DNA from: Hyphomicrobiaceae bacterium
Lineage (GTDB): Bacteria > Pseudomonadota > Alphaproteobacteria > Rhizobiales > Ancalomicrobiaceae
Direction: 5' to 3'
NCBI GenBank assembly: GCA_016793065.1
Contig: JAEULV010000048.1
Location: 1 to 64,000, forward strand
Length of the DNA stretch: 64,000 nt
The translations under genes and the position numbers were made by a program. Below, in pieces: positions 10,296 to 18,763 of the stretch. Under the pieces are notes generated by a model. The model searched no databases. It saw only the letters and a list, made by a program, of their open reading frames with translations, and was not told the origin of the DNA. Position 1 is the first letter of the stretch; each line of letters begins with the position of its first letter.

Positions 10296-13200
10296 GGCTG
10301 GCTGGCCTCAAGGCGAACGACGGAGCGGCCACCGCCGCGCTTTTCGACAATGACACGAACGGGGATCCGCTCCTGCATCGCCTCGACATGGCTGATGACG
10401 CCGACCTTGCGGCCGGTGGTGCGCAGCCGTTCCAGCGCATCGAGGGCCACGTCGAGCGTGTCGGCATCGAGACTGCCGAAACCCTCGTCGATGAACAGGG
10501 TATCGACGAAACCGTCCTTGCCCTCAAGCCCCGACAGCGCCAGCGCCAGCGCCAGGGAGACAAGAAAGCGTTCGCCGCCGGACAGACTGGAGGTGGGGCG
10601 GCGTTCGTCGGCGAGGTCGCGGTCGACGACGACCAGCGACAGCGAGCCGACGACGCCCCGTTCCAGCCGGTAGCGCGGGGCGATGGTGACGAGGTGGAGG
10701 TTGGCGGCTTCGACCAGGTGATGCAACGTGATCGACTGGGCGAAGCGCTGGAACCTGGCGCCGGTCGCCTGGCCGATGGCGTCGTCGATTTCGGCCCAGA
10801 CGCGCTCCTCGGCGCGGGCGGCGTCGAGCGTGGCGGCGAGCGCGGCGTCGCGGCGATGGGCGTCGTCGTCGCGGTCGAGCGCGGCCTTGATGGCGGCGAG
10901 CCGGGCGATGAAGGCTTCGATCTCGGTGTCCAGCGTGGCGATCGCCGCGTCGAAGCCGGCCTCGGGGATGGTCTCGGGCGCATCGAGACGGGCGCGGTCG
11001 AGGTCGCCGATCCGGGTGGCGCGGGCGTTGGCGGCATCGCGCACGGCCTCGTCAACGGCGCGGCAGGTCTCGGCGATGGCGGCTTCGGCGGCGGCGTCGA
11101 TGGCGAGGAGGCGGGCGATGGCCTCGGCAGGCAGGTCGAGCGCGGCTTCGGCGGCGGCGAGGGCGGCTTGGCCTGCGTCGTGGGTCGCGATGGCGCTGTC
11201 GTGGGCGGTGGCCGCGTGGTCGAGGTTGGCGCGGGCGGCGGTTTCGGCCAGGCGGGCGCCTTGCAAGGTGGCGTCGGCAGTCCGCAGGCGTTCGCGGGCG
11301 GTGGTGAGGGCGGCCTCGTGGCGGCGGCGATGGGGAAGGGTGGCCTCGCCGTCGAGCAGCAGCTGGCGGCGCTCGCCGACTTGCTCCAGCGCGTCGCGGC
11401 GGCCGGCGAGGGCGGCGCGGGCTTCGTCGCGGGCGGTCTGGATCTCGACCAGCGTGCCGGCGCGGGTGGCGAGCGCCTGGGCCAGCGCGGTCGTCCGCGC
11501 CTGCAGGCGGGTCTCCTCGGCGAGGTCGGCGGTGAGGGTCTTCGCCAGGTTCTCCAGCCGGCGATGGCAGCCGGCGGCGTCGCGGTCGAGATCGGCGATG
11601 GCGATGTCGGCGGCGGCGTAGAGGCTGGCCCATTCGCGATCGATGGAGCCGATGCGGTCGTCGAGATTGGCGATGGTGGCGGCGGCGAGGGCGGCGTCGC
11701 GGTCGCTGTCGGCGCGGGCGGTCGTGGCGGCGCGATGTTCGGCGTCGCGTTCGGCGCGCTCGGCGACGAGGCGGTCGAGCAGTGTGCGGCCGGCATCGAT
11801 TTCGCCACGGAGCTGGGTGAGGGCGGCAAGGCGGGTGCGGGTGTCGACGCGGATGGCGTCGATGGCGGCGGCGAGTTCGGCAAGGACGGTCGCCGTCGCA
11901 TCGGCGTCGATCGCCTCGGGCGGCAGCGACAGGGCGAGGGCCTCCGCCGGGGCGGCGAGGTCGACGCGGGCGCGGTTCCAGTCGTGGCGCGCCGCCGTAC
12001 CGGCGGCTTCGGCAGCGGCGAGCTGGCGGGCAGCTTCGCGGTAGCTGGCGGCGGCGGCGGCGCGGGTGGCGGTCGCGGTGTCGATGCGGGTGGCTTCGGC
12101 GGCGATGCGCGTGTCGAGAGCGGCGCGGCGGGTGCGGATGGCGTCGACGAGGGCGGCGGTGGCGGGGTCGGCGTGGTGGTGGTCGCGGGCGCCGCAGACC
12201 GGGCAGGGTTCGCCGTCGATGAGGCTGGCGCGCAGGTCGATCGCGGCGGCCGACAGCGTGGCGTCGGCCAGCTCGAACAGGGATTGCTGGTCGGCGCGCT
12301 CGGCGCGGGCGGCGGCGATGGCGGTTTCGGCGGCGGTCAGTTCGGCGGCGGCGGCCTTGCCCGCCGCCTCGGTGGCGTCGCGCTCGCGGCTGGCGCGGGC
12401 GGCATTGGCGGTGGCGTCGACATGGGCGGCATGGGCGGTGCCGAGGCGGGCGGCGGCACCGGCGGCGATGAGAGCGGCGTCGGCGCGGGACCGCTCGCTT
12501 GCCTCGTCGCCGGCGGCAAGGGCATCGGCGCGGGTCTGCTGCCGGGCGGTCGCGTCGGCGATGCGGGGCGCGAGCGCCGCGATGCGTTGGGCGAGGCTCG
12601 CCAGTGTGGCTTCAAGGCGGGCGATGGTGTCGGCCGCTGTCGCGGCGCGCGTGGTCGCGGCCTGGCGATCGGCGCGGAAGTGCTGACGCTTGGCGAGATG
12701 CTCGGCGATGTCCGTCCAGCGATCGGCGAGGGGACGCAATCCAGCGCGGGTCGCGAGCGACTGGCGCAGCCGCGCCAGCGTGGTGTCGGTTTCGCTGGCG
12801 GCGAGGCGGTCGGCGCGCTCGCCGTCGCTCGCCTTGGCGAGGCGGGCCTCGGCGGCCTCGACGGCAAGCCGGGCGGCCTCGGTCTCTTTGCGGGCGGCGG
12901 CGATGGCGGCGTCGAGTTCGGCGGCGGCCTCCCACAGCGGCGCCCAATGGGTAATGGCCGCCTCGGCGGCGGCGCAGGCACTGGCGGCGTCAGTTGCCGT
13001 CGCGGTGGCGGCGGCGAGGGCAAGGCCAGTGTCGGTGATGGCGGATCGGCTGACGGCGTGAGCGGTCTCGGCGGCGGCGACCGCCGCGCCGGCGCGGGTC
13101 GCCTCGACGGCGAGCGGGCGTAGCGGCGCGACGCGGGCGAGCAGGTCGCGCTCGGCGAAGCGGTCCGCTGCCTCGGCGCGGGCCGCCTCGGCGGCGACGA

Positions 13201-14053
13201 CGGCGGCGTCGGCATCGACCAACCGGGCCTCGGCCTCGGTGACGCGGGCAAGGCGGGTGCGGGCGAGGTCGAGTTCGGCTCGCGCGGCGCCGGCGCGCCG
13301 GCGGGCGTCGGCGTGGGCGGTGTGCTCGGCCTCAAGCGCCTGGCGTTCGTCGGCGGAGAGGAGGCCGACCTCGGCGCGGCGGGTTTCCAGCAGACGCACC
13401 GCCTCGCGCGCGGCCATGGCGCGGGCATAGGCGCGCTTCGACAGTTCGGCATAGATGCCGGTATTGGTGATCTTGTCGAGCAGGGCGGCGCGTTCGTTGT
13501 CGCTTGCCTCGAGGAAGGCGGCGAAGCGCCCCTGCGCCAGGATGACGGTGCGGCCGAACTGGTCGAGGGTGAGGCCGGTCAGGCGCTCGATCGCCGCCTT
13601 GACGTCGCGGGCCTTGTCGAGCAGCCCCTGCCAGCCGCCGCCGTCGGGGGTGCGTTGCTCCAAGGTGTGGTCGTGCTGTTGCAGGTTGCCGGTCGGCCGG
13701 TTGCGGGCGCGGCGGACGGCCCAGCGGGCGCGGTAGCGGCCGCCGTCATTGCCGATGAACTCGACGACAGCCTCGCCGGCGGCGGCGCCACGCGACAGGA
13801 TGGTCTTGGCATCGCGGGCCTTGATGGTCTGGCCGGACGGGTCGGGGACATCGAAATCGGTGATGTCCTCCAGCCGGGGAAAGGTGCCGTAGAGCGCCAG
13901 CGTGATGGCATCGAGCAGGGTCGACTTGCCGGCGCCGGTCGGGCCGATGATGGCGAACAGGCCGGCGCTGGCGAGCGGCTCGGCATCGAGGTCGAGATCG
14001 AACGGATGCACGAGGCTGGCGAGGCCGTGGCCGGAGACGCGGGTGATCCTCAT
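10292..14053 (-). CDS. sbcC: Exonuclease subunit SbcC (SMC-like ATPase)
   Basis: The 1253-aa protein has the Rad50/SbcC layout: N-terminal Walker A (IIGPTGAGKSTLLDAI, about residue 36), and long Ala/Arg/Glu-rich coiled coils interrupted by the zinc-hook motif CPVCG near residue 617. The C-terminal half-site has the signature LSGGERFLVSLALALALSG and Walker B (TLFIDEGFGSLD). With SbcD it cleaves DNA hairpins and processes blocked or palindromic ends. The ATG at 14053 overlaps the sbcD stop by 4 bp. The coiled coil is extremely alanine-rich, reflecting the high-GC genome, which also produces long antisense open frames that are not genes. Confidence 0.95.
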   Translation of the reverse strand: MRITRVSGHGLASLVHPFDLDLDAEPLASAGLFAIIGPTGAGKSTLLDAITLALYGTFPRLEDITDFDVPDPSGQTIKARDAKTILSRGAAAGEAVVEFIGNDGGRYRARWAVRRARNRPTGNLQQHDHTLEQRTPDGGGWQGLLDKARDVKAAIERLTGLTLDQFGRTVILAQGRFAAFLEASDNERAALLDKITNTGIYAELSKRAYARAMAAREAVRLLETRRAEVGLLSADERQALEAEHTAHADARRRAGAARAELDLARTRLARVTEAEARLVDADAAVVAAEAARAEAADRFAERDLLARVAPLRPLAVEATRAGAAVAAAETAHAVSRSAITDTGLALAAATATATDAASACAAAEAAITHWAPLWEAAAELDAAIAAARKETEAARLAVEAAEARLAKASDGERADRLAASETDTTLARLRQSLATRAGLRPLADRWTDIAEHLAKRQHFRADRQAATTRAATAADTIARLEATLASLAQRIAALAPRIADATARQQTRADALAAGDEASERSRADAALIAAGAAARLGTAHAAHVDATANAARASRERDATEAAGKAAAAELTAAETAIAAARAERADQQSLFELADATLSAAAIDLRASLIDGEPCPVCGARDHHHADPATAALVDAIRTRRAALDTRIAAEATRIDTATATRAAAAASYREAARQLAAAEAAGTAARHDWNRARVDLAAPAEALALSLPPEAIDADATATVLAELAAAIDAIRVDTRTRLAALTQLRGEIDAGRTLLDRLVAERAERDAEHRAATTARADSDRDAALAAATIANLDDRIGSIDREWASLYAAADIAIADLDRDAAGCHRRLENLAKTLTADLAEETRLQARTTALAQALATRAGTLVEIQTARDEARAALAGRRDALEQVGERRQLLLDGEATLPHRRRHEAALTTARERLRTADATLQGARLAETAARANLDHAATAHDSAIATHDAGQAALAAAEAALDLPAEAIARLLAIDAAAEAAIAETCRAVDEAVRDAANARATRIGDLDRARLDAPETIPEAGFDAAIATLDTEIEAFIARLAAIKAALDRDDDAHRRDAALAATLDAARAEERVWAEIDDAIGQATGARFQRFAQSITLHHLVEAANLHLVTIAPRYRLERGVVGSLSLVVVDRDLADERRPTSSLSGGERFLVSLALALALSGLEGKDGFVDTLFIDEGFGSLDADTLDVALDALERLRTTGRKVGVISHVEAMQERIPVRVIVEKRGGGRSVVRLEASQP

Positions 14054-15285
14054 GCGGACGCGTCCCCGGCGACGAGTTGGCGGAACGCCTGTTCATGGGC
14101 GTCGCCGGGCGGCGTGCCGTGGCGCAGCTCGAAGGCGGCGCGGAACAATTCGACCGGATCGATCTCGGCGAGCCGGCGCATCGGCGCGGCAGCGGCGAGG
14201 GTCTCGGTCGGGGCGGGGCGGACGAATTCGGGCCGGCTGGCGAGGCGGACGGGGAAGCGCTCGACGATGGCCTCGATCTCGGCGAGGAGCCCGGTGGCGG
14301 GGCCGTCGACGCCGACGACGATGTGGACGAACGGGCGTCGGTCGAGCGGCAGGTCGGGGCTGAGATCGAGGCCGGCGAGGGCGGCTTCGACCTCGGCGAC
14401 GGCCAGCGTGCCCCGGGCGGGCAGGCGCAGGAACGGCACGGGGCGCGGCAATTCGAGGTGGGTGTGGACGACGCGGCCGGCGTCGATGTCGAGGCGGGTG
14501 ACGCCGTGGCGATAGTCGCGCTCGGCGGCCGACAGCGGGAACAGCGAGCCGGAATAGCGGACATTGGCGCGGCCGGCGGCTTGCGGCTTGTGCAGGTGGC
14601 CGAGGGCGACATAGGCGACATCGGCCGGGAAGACATCATGGGGCACGGCGTTCTCGCCGCCGATCATGATCATCCGTTCGGAGCCGGGGCTTTCCTCGCC
14701 GCCGGCGACGGTGAGATGGCCGGTGAGGATGAGCGGGCCATCGCCGATCCGGGCACGGGCGGCGGCGACGGCATCGGCATAGAGGGCGCGGACGGCGGCG
14801 ATGCGCGGGTTCGAACCGTCGGCGAGGGGGGCGAGGCCGGCCGGCAGGTCGGACGGGCGCGGATAGGGCAGCGCCAGGACATGGCCGGCATCGGCGCCGG
14901 CGCCGATCGCGATCAGGTGATGGTCGAGATCGATGCCGCCATCGGCGCGGTGGACGGTGCCGACGACGCGGACGCCGGCGCGGCGATAGAGCGGACCGGG
15001 GGCTTCAAGCTGGGCGGCGTGATCGTGATTGCCGGCGACGACGACGGTGACCAGTTGCGGCCGCAGCCGCGAAAGGCGATCGAGGGTGTCGAAGAACAGC
15101 GCCCTCGCCTCGGCGGGGGGATTGGCGGTGTCGAACACGTCGCCGGCGACGATCAGGGCGTCGATTGCGTCGCGCTCGACGATCGCGGCGAGGGCATCGA
15201 ACGCGGCGCGATGTTCCGCCAGCCGCGACCAGCCGTTCAGCACATGGCCCAGATGCCAATCGGCGGTGTGGAGGATGCGGAGCAT
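14050..15285 (-). CDS. sbcD: Exonuclease subunit SbcD (Mre11-like nuclease)
   Basis: The 411-aa protein has the calcineurin-type phosphoesterase motifs of Mre11/SbcD in order: HTADWHLGH near the N-terminus, GDVFD at about 48-52, GNHDH at about 84-88, and GHLHKPQ at about 234. These coordinate two Mn ions. It is the nuclease half of SbcCD and is usually co-transcribed with sbcC, as here with a 4-bp overlap. It is the first gene of an apparent sbcD-sbcC-kinase operon. About 280 bp separate it from the rcdA-like gene upstream, which ends in its own terminator. Confidence 0.95.
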   Translation of the reverse strand: MLRILHTADWHLGHVLNGWSRLAEHRAAFDALAAIVERDAIDALIVAGDVFDTANPPAEARALFFDTLDRLSRLRPQLVTVVVAGNHDHAAQLEAPGPLYRRAGVRVVGTVHRADGGIDLDHHLIAIGAGADAGHVLALPYPRPSDLPAGLAPLADGSNPRIAAVRALYADAVAAARARIGDGPLILTGHLTVAGGEESPGSERMIMIGGENAVPHDVFPADVAYVALGHLHKPQAAGRANVRYSGSLFPLSAAERDYRHGVTRLDIDAGRVVHTHLELPRPVPFLRLPARGTLAVAEVEAALAGLDLSPDLPLDRRPFVHIVVGVDGPATGLLAEIEAIVERFPVRLASRPEFVRPAPTETLAAAAPMRRLAEIDPVELFRAAFELRHGTPPGDAHEQAFRQLVAGDASA

Positions 15286-15463
15286 GACGGCGAATCCGGA
15301 GCGGCGACGCGAATTCGCACTCTAGAGCGGGGAAGCACGGGAGGGAATCGGAACCGCGCGGCGGCTTGACCGTCCGGCAAGGTTTTTCGGCGCACCGGCG
15401 GCAGGCGCGGTTGGGGGGGGCGTTTTTTGAGGGGAGGGCGCGCGAGGCGGGCCGGTGGAGACG

Positions 15464-15497
15464 AAAATGCCATGGCGGGAGGTCCCGGCCATGGCAT
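15464..15497 (-). terminator. Rho-independent terminator of the rcdA-like gene
   Basis: A 10-bp perfect stem ATGCCATGGC / GCCATGGCAT, with an 11-nt loop, is followed on the minus strand by TTTT. It lies about 30 bp beyond the stop codon at 15529. Confidence 0.75.
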
Positions 15498-15528
15498 GAC
15501 GACTTCGGCGTTGCCGGCGTCTGGCGGC

Positions 15529-16068
15529 TCAGCGGCCGCCGAAGGCCTGTTTCAGCAGGTCGAGCTGGTTGGCGACCGGGTTCTCGGCGGCGGCCTTGGC
15601 GGCTTCCTCGCGCTTTTGATAGATGGCGTCGTCGAGGCGCTTGATGCGCTCGGCGAGGCGGATCGAGCGTTCGATAAGGCCGGTGAGCGACTGCGGCAGG
15701 CCGTCCCAGCCGGGACCCTGACGGGAGGTCGACAGGGTGTCGAGCTTGACCTTGGTCTTTTCGAGGCCGGCCTGTTCCTGGCTCATCTCGCCTTCGTTGA
15801 CGGCGCGCTGCAGCAACAGCCAGGACGCCAGCTGCATCAGCCGGGTGGTGAGGCGCATGGACTCGGTGGCATAGGTGAGCGAGGCGGCACGGGAGAGGTC
15901 GCGCGACTGGGCGCGGCCGTCGCCATCGAGATAGGCGGCGGTCTCCTCGACCAGGGCCATGCCTTCGCGGAACAGCGTCTTGAAGCTCTCGGAGCCGGCC
16001 AGACGCTGCGAGAAGTCGACCGTCCGGTCGCCGCCAAGTTCCAGATCGCCCCAGGTCTCGTCGGTCAT
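15529..16068 (-). CDS. rcdA: DUF1465 family protein, RcdA-like (regulator of CtrA degradation)
   Basis: The protein of about 179 aa is all-helical, with the block TVDFSQRLAGSESFKTLFREG followed by AAYLDGDGRAQSRDL. This matches my knowledge of the DUF1465/RcdA family. In Caulobacter RcdA is an adaptor that, with CpdR and PopA, brings CtrA to the ClpXP protease. Whether this orthologue does so in Hyphomicrobiales is inference, but ctrA itself lies at 22499. I chose the ATG at 16068 because GAGG lies 8 nt upstream; the in-frame ATG at 16074 has only 2 nt spacing. The C-terminus (QKREEAAKAAAENP...) is flexible. A terminator follows. Confidence 0.78.
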   Translation of the reverse strand: MTDETWGDLELGGDRTVDFSQRLAGSESFKTLFREGMALVEETAAYLDGDGRAQSRDLSRAASLTYATESMRLTTRLMQLASWLLLQRAVNEGEMSQEQAGLEKTKVKLDTLSTSRQGPGWDGLPQSLTGLIERSIRLAERIKRLDDAIYQKREEAAKAAAENPVANQLDLLKQAFGGR

Positions 16069-16375
16069 ACGCATTACCTCACGTCCGCCTGTCGGTCGTC
16101 GAACCCCGATGGTTCATGGTCGGCCGACCTGCCCATTTCGTCAATACACTGCAGGCGCGGTGCCAAGATGAGCAGGAAAGGCGATCCTACACCACGCATT
16201 GGCACGACGCGGTTAACGCCGAGGCCTTTTTGCGCGCGATCCCCGCTTTTCTGGTTATCCCGCCCGGCCGTCGCGTTCCTGCCGCCCGCGGCCCCCTTCA
16301 ACCACGCCGACATGGCCAAGTCGTTGTCGGAAAAGCTAGAATTTAGCGAAGTTCGATTGCTCGAATGCACGCGGA

Positions 16376-16470
16376 CACAAAAAAAGAGCCGCGGAGGGCG
16401 GCTCTGAAGTGAATAACAGGGAGGCGTCGGAGCGACGAAACGTCGCTCGAAATCCAGATGACTGGACACC
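16376..16470 (-). ncRNA. Candidate small RNA with two CCUCC motifs and an intrinsic terminator
   Basis: Read on the minus strand, the stretch has a hairpin GAGCGACG-TTT-CGTCGCTC (16448-16430). An unpaired segment containing GCCTCCC comes next. The end is a strong terminator, AGAGCCGC-CCTCC-GCGGCTCT followed by TTTTTTT (16405-16378). No open frame ends before the terminator, and the next upstream minus gene has its own terminator at 16611-16647. Unpaired CCUCC segments can pair with Shine-Dalgarno sequences and recall alphaproteobacterial sRNAs of the alpha-r14/CuckooRNA type. The 5' end (about 16460-16470) is guessed from the CtrA-box-like site at 16491. Confidence 0.5.
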
Positions 16471-16490
16471 ATGTTAATAGCGCGGAAAGC

Positions 16491-16505
16491 TTAATGAAGA
16501 CTTAA
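16491..16505 (-). promoter_or_regulatory. CtrA-box-like site upstream of the candidate small RNA
   Basis: On the minus strand TTAA-N7-TTAAG, one mismatch from the CtrA consensus. It lies 20-40 nt before the inferred 5' end of the small RNA, where an activator would sit. Confidence 0.4.
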
Positions 16506-16610
16506 TCCAGATCAAGAAATCGCGCGATGTGGGCCGATATCGGACGAGTACGGGCCATTTTGGCACAATGAAAGAGGCGGATTCGCCGTTCAAATGTTGT
16601 TGAACACATG

Positions 16611-16647
16611 AAAAACGCCCGCCGGTCGGTGAACCGGGCGGGCGTTT
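16611..16647 (-). terminator. Rho-independent terminator of the 86-aa hypothetical gene
   Basis: An 11-bp perfect stem AAACGCCCGCC / GGCGGGCGTTT with a 13-nt loop is followed on the minus strand by a T-run. It is about 95 bp past the stop at 16743. Confidence 0.8.
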
Positions 16648-16742
16648 CAATGAGGCCCCGGCTGGTCAGGTCGGGGGAGAGTACGCTTCACCCACGCGCC
16701 GTTGGTCTTGGGCGCGTTTCAAGGAAGCGGGTGCGGTCGCGA

Positions 16743-17003
16743 TCAGGCGGCGAAACGATCGACCAGGGCGGTGATGGCGGCGTCGCGCGCAGCGGTGGAG
16801 GTGTAGGTCTCGCGATCGAAGCGATCGGCGAAGAACTCGACCTTGTAGCCGGCGTTGAACTCGACGACGACTTCGCCATTGCCGAGCGAGGCGACCGAGG
16901 CAACCTTCGGCGCGGCGGCAAACTTCGAGGCCAGCAGGTCGCCCATCTGGCGAACGGTCATGGCCGACGTCGGAACCTCAGTTTGAACGATCTCGAAATC
17001 CAT
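16743..17003 (-). CDS. Small hypothetical protein (86 aa)
   Basis: I do not recognise this family. The product begins MDFEIVQTEVPTSAMTVRQ, is acidic-to-neutral, and has no signal peptide or membrane segment. The alternating hydrophobic stretch EVVVEFNAGYKVEFFADRF suggests beta strands between two helices. The start at 17003 has AAGGA 5 nt upstream; two upstream in-frame ATGs (17009, 17018) would put the ribosome site inside or against the start. A clear terminator downstream and a good ribosome site argue that it is a real single-gene transcript. Confidence 0.7.
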   Translation of the reverse strand: MDFEIVQTEVPTSAMTVRQMGDLLASKFAAAPKVASVASLGNGEVVVEFNAGYKVEFFADRFDRETYTSTAARDAAITALVDRFAA

Positions 17004-17474
17004 TGTCATCCTTCCCATCCCGAACCATTTCGTGAGTTCGAAAGTGACACAACTCGTCTTGCAGCCGGGTTAAGCCAGGATCTCCGGCATCAACGGCACA
17101 GCGGCGACAGGCTCCAGAAGGGCGCCGATCATGGCCGCAGCATGGCGATCCTGGCCGGAGCGGCGGGGGTTTTCGGCGGGATCGGCCGTCTTTGGCCGCG
17201 GCAGGGCGGCGAGGGCCAGCTTGTGGCGGAATGCCGAAACTCAGAAAATATTGTTTAAAATCAAATGTTTATTTTAGGGGTTCGGATGCGGCGCCAGCGA
17301 TCCGCCTGGCAGCGCGAGCCGTCGCAGGGAATTGTTAACCCTCGATTCGGATCGCCCGCTTTTCCACCGGCCGGCCCGGCACGGCCGGCGGGAGGATATC
17401 GATCGCGATGAATGATGCCGCCGCGCGGGGGCGAGGCGGCGTTGACGGTTGGACTGTGCGGGGCGACGGCCGGC
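17004..17474. other. Intergenic region without a supported gene
   Basis: About 470 bp separate the 86-aa gene from the GH19 gene. There is an AT-rich patch at about 17240-17280 (ATATTGTTTAAAATC). A lone GTTAAC half-site lies near 17333. It must contain the promoter of the 86-aa gene. I see no RNA gene or repeat. Confidence 0.45.
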
Positions 17475-18323
17475 CTACAGGGCGAGGGCCTCGGCGAGAT
17501 CCGGGGTGATCTTGGCGAGGTCGGTCTGCTTGGGCAGGCCGCGAGCGGCGCGGAAGTCCATGATCGCCTGGCGGGTGCGGATGCCAATGACGCCATCGGG
17601 CTTGCCGCAATCGAAGCCGGCGGCGTTGAGGGCGACCTGGACGCGGTATTCGATGGTCTTCTCGACCGAGCCGCCATCCTTGACGAGCGGCCAGATGCGG
17701 CCGAACCAGGCCCGACGATCGGCGATGCCGTTCTGGCCACCGTTGATCTTCTGCGTCACCAGTTCGATGTCGTTCTGATCGGCGGCGTCATTGCACTTCG
17801 ACAGTTTCCATTCGGCAAGCGCCGGCTTCAGGGCATGGTCGGGATGGAAGATGAGGTCGGGATCGCCGACGAAATCGACGCCGAAGTAGTTGGCGAACTT
17901 GGTGTAGTGCTCGCGTCCGGTGGTCTGCATCAGGCCGCGGCCGCGATATTTCCAGCCGTCGCCGGACGAGGCGGGGCCATTGCCCATGCGCTTGCCATAG
18001 ACGATGTTGAACAGGGCCTCGCCGCCGTCGATCTTGCACTGGGCAGCCATGGCGACGCAGGCGGCGCGATTGGGGAAATACTTGTGCCAGTTGCCGTCAT
18101 CCCAGGTCTTGCCGAGATTTTTGGCCGTGTAGTTGCCGCTTTCGACGAAGATCCGCAACGCGCCGCTCTCGTGCATGACCTGCGCCATGAAATGGGCCAG
18201 GCGCAGCTTGGTATTGACTTCATACTCGGCAAGCAGCGCTTCGCCGTTGCGGAATGCCTCGACATAATTGGGATGGGCCTTCGAGGCGAGTTTCGTCACA
18301 ATATCGATCGCTGGAATGGGCAT
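17475..18323 (-). CDS. GH19-type lysozyme/endolysin with C-terminal peptidoglycan-binding domain
   Basis: The 282-aa protein has a GH19 catalytic domain (about 1-205): the catalytic-Glu region VMHESGALRIF (E52), and YRGRGLMQTTGREHYTKFANYF, which matches the family's YRGRGLIQLTGR block. A peptidoglycan_binding_1 domain (about 215-275) follows, with QVALNAAGFDCGKPDGVIGIRTRQAI. It should cleave glycan strands of peptidoglycan. There is no signal peptide, as in phage endolysins that need a holin, but no phage gene is adjacent. The start is well supported by GGAGG 7 nt upstream. It may be a domesticated endolysin or part of a tailocin/gene-transfer system encoded elsewhere. Confidence 0.85.
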   Translation of the reverse strand: MPIPAIDIVTKLASKAHPNYVEAFRNGEALLAEYEVNTKLRLAHFMAQVMHESGALRIFVESGNYTAKNLGKTWDDGNWHKYFPNRAACVAMAAQCKIDGGEALFNIVYGKRMGNGPASSGDGWKYRGRGLMQTTGREHYTKFANYFGVDFVGDPDLIFHPDHALKPALAEWKLSKCNDAADQNDIELVTQKINGGQNGIADRRAWFGRIWPLVKDGGSVEKTIEYRVQVALNAAGFDCGKPDGVIGIRTRQAIMDFRAARGLPKQTDLAKITPDLAEALAL

Positions 18324-18763
18324 CGGGCAACCTCCAAAGGAATGTTTGAGGTGGCTTCAGCTTGGCATGTCCTGACGGAAATGCAACCAATAAGTCAATT
18401 GAATAATTTATATTACAAATACGCGAAATTTCTTCTTCCGCGGCAGTGGGCGGCTTTTCAATTCAATCAGGTTGAAGTGCATTCCAGGAAAAACATTGAT
18501 CCTGTCGCGCTTTGAACGAGGACGGAAAGCCTACGCGAAAGACCTGTTCTGTCAATTGTCGGTCGCGATTCCGTTCAGGCATATCGCGACTCGACACGAG
18601 ACTTGCGTGAGCGGATCGGGGGCGTTTCGAAGCGAGCCAGCGCTAGCCGGGGACATCGGCAAGGGCGGCAGCGTACTGCAATGTCCGGCGGCGTGATCGG
18701 ACAATCTTCGACCGGCGAGCCGGAATGGCGCGGTGCCTCGGCGCGGGAGGATCGAGCCGGGGC
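18324..18763. other. Intergenic region with AT-rich patch upstream of the GH19 gene
   Basis: About 440 bp lie between the GH19 gene and the lipoprotein pair, both on the minus strand. Positions about 18390-18435 are unusually AT-rich for this genome and probably contain the GH19 promoter. No gene, repeat or terminator could be supported. Confidence 0.45.

Noticed and set aside
10388-13123. 911-codon plus-strand open frame antisense to sbcC
   Set aside because: Gly/Ala/Val-rich complement of SbcC coiled-coil codons with no start signal or domain.
16074-16472. 132-codon minus-strand open frame over the candidate small RNA
   Set aside because: It reads straight through the intrinsic terminator at 16376-16405 and has no ribosome site, so an untranslated RNA is the better explanation.
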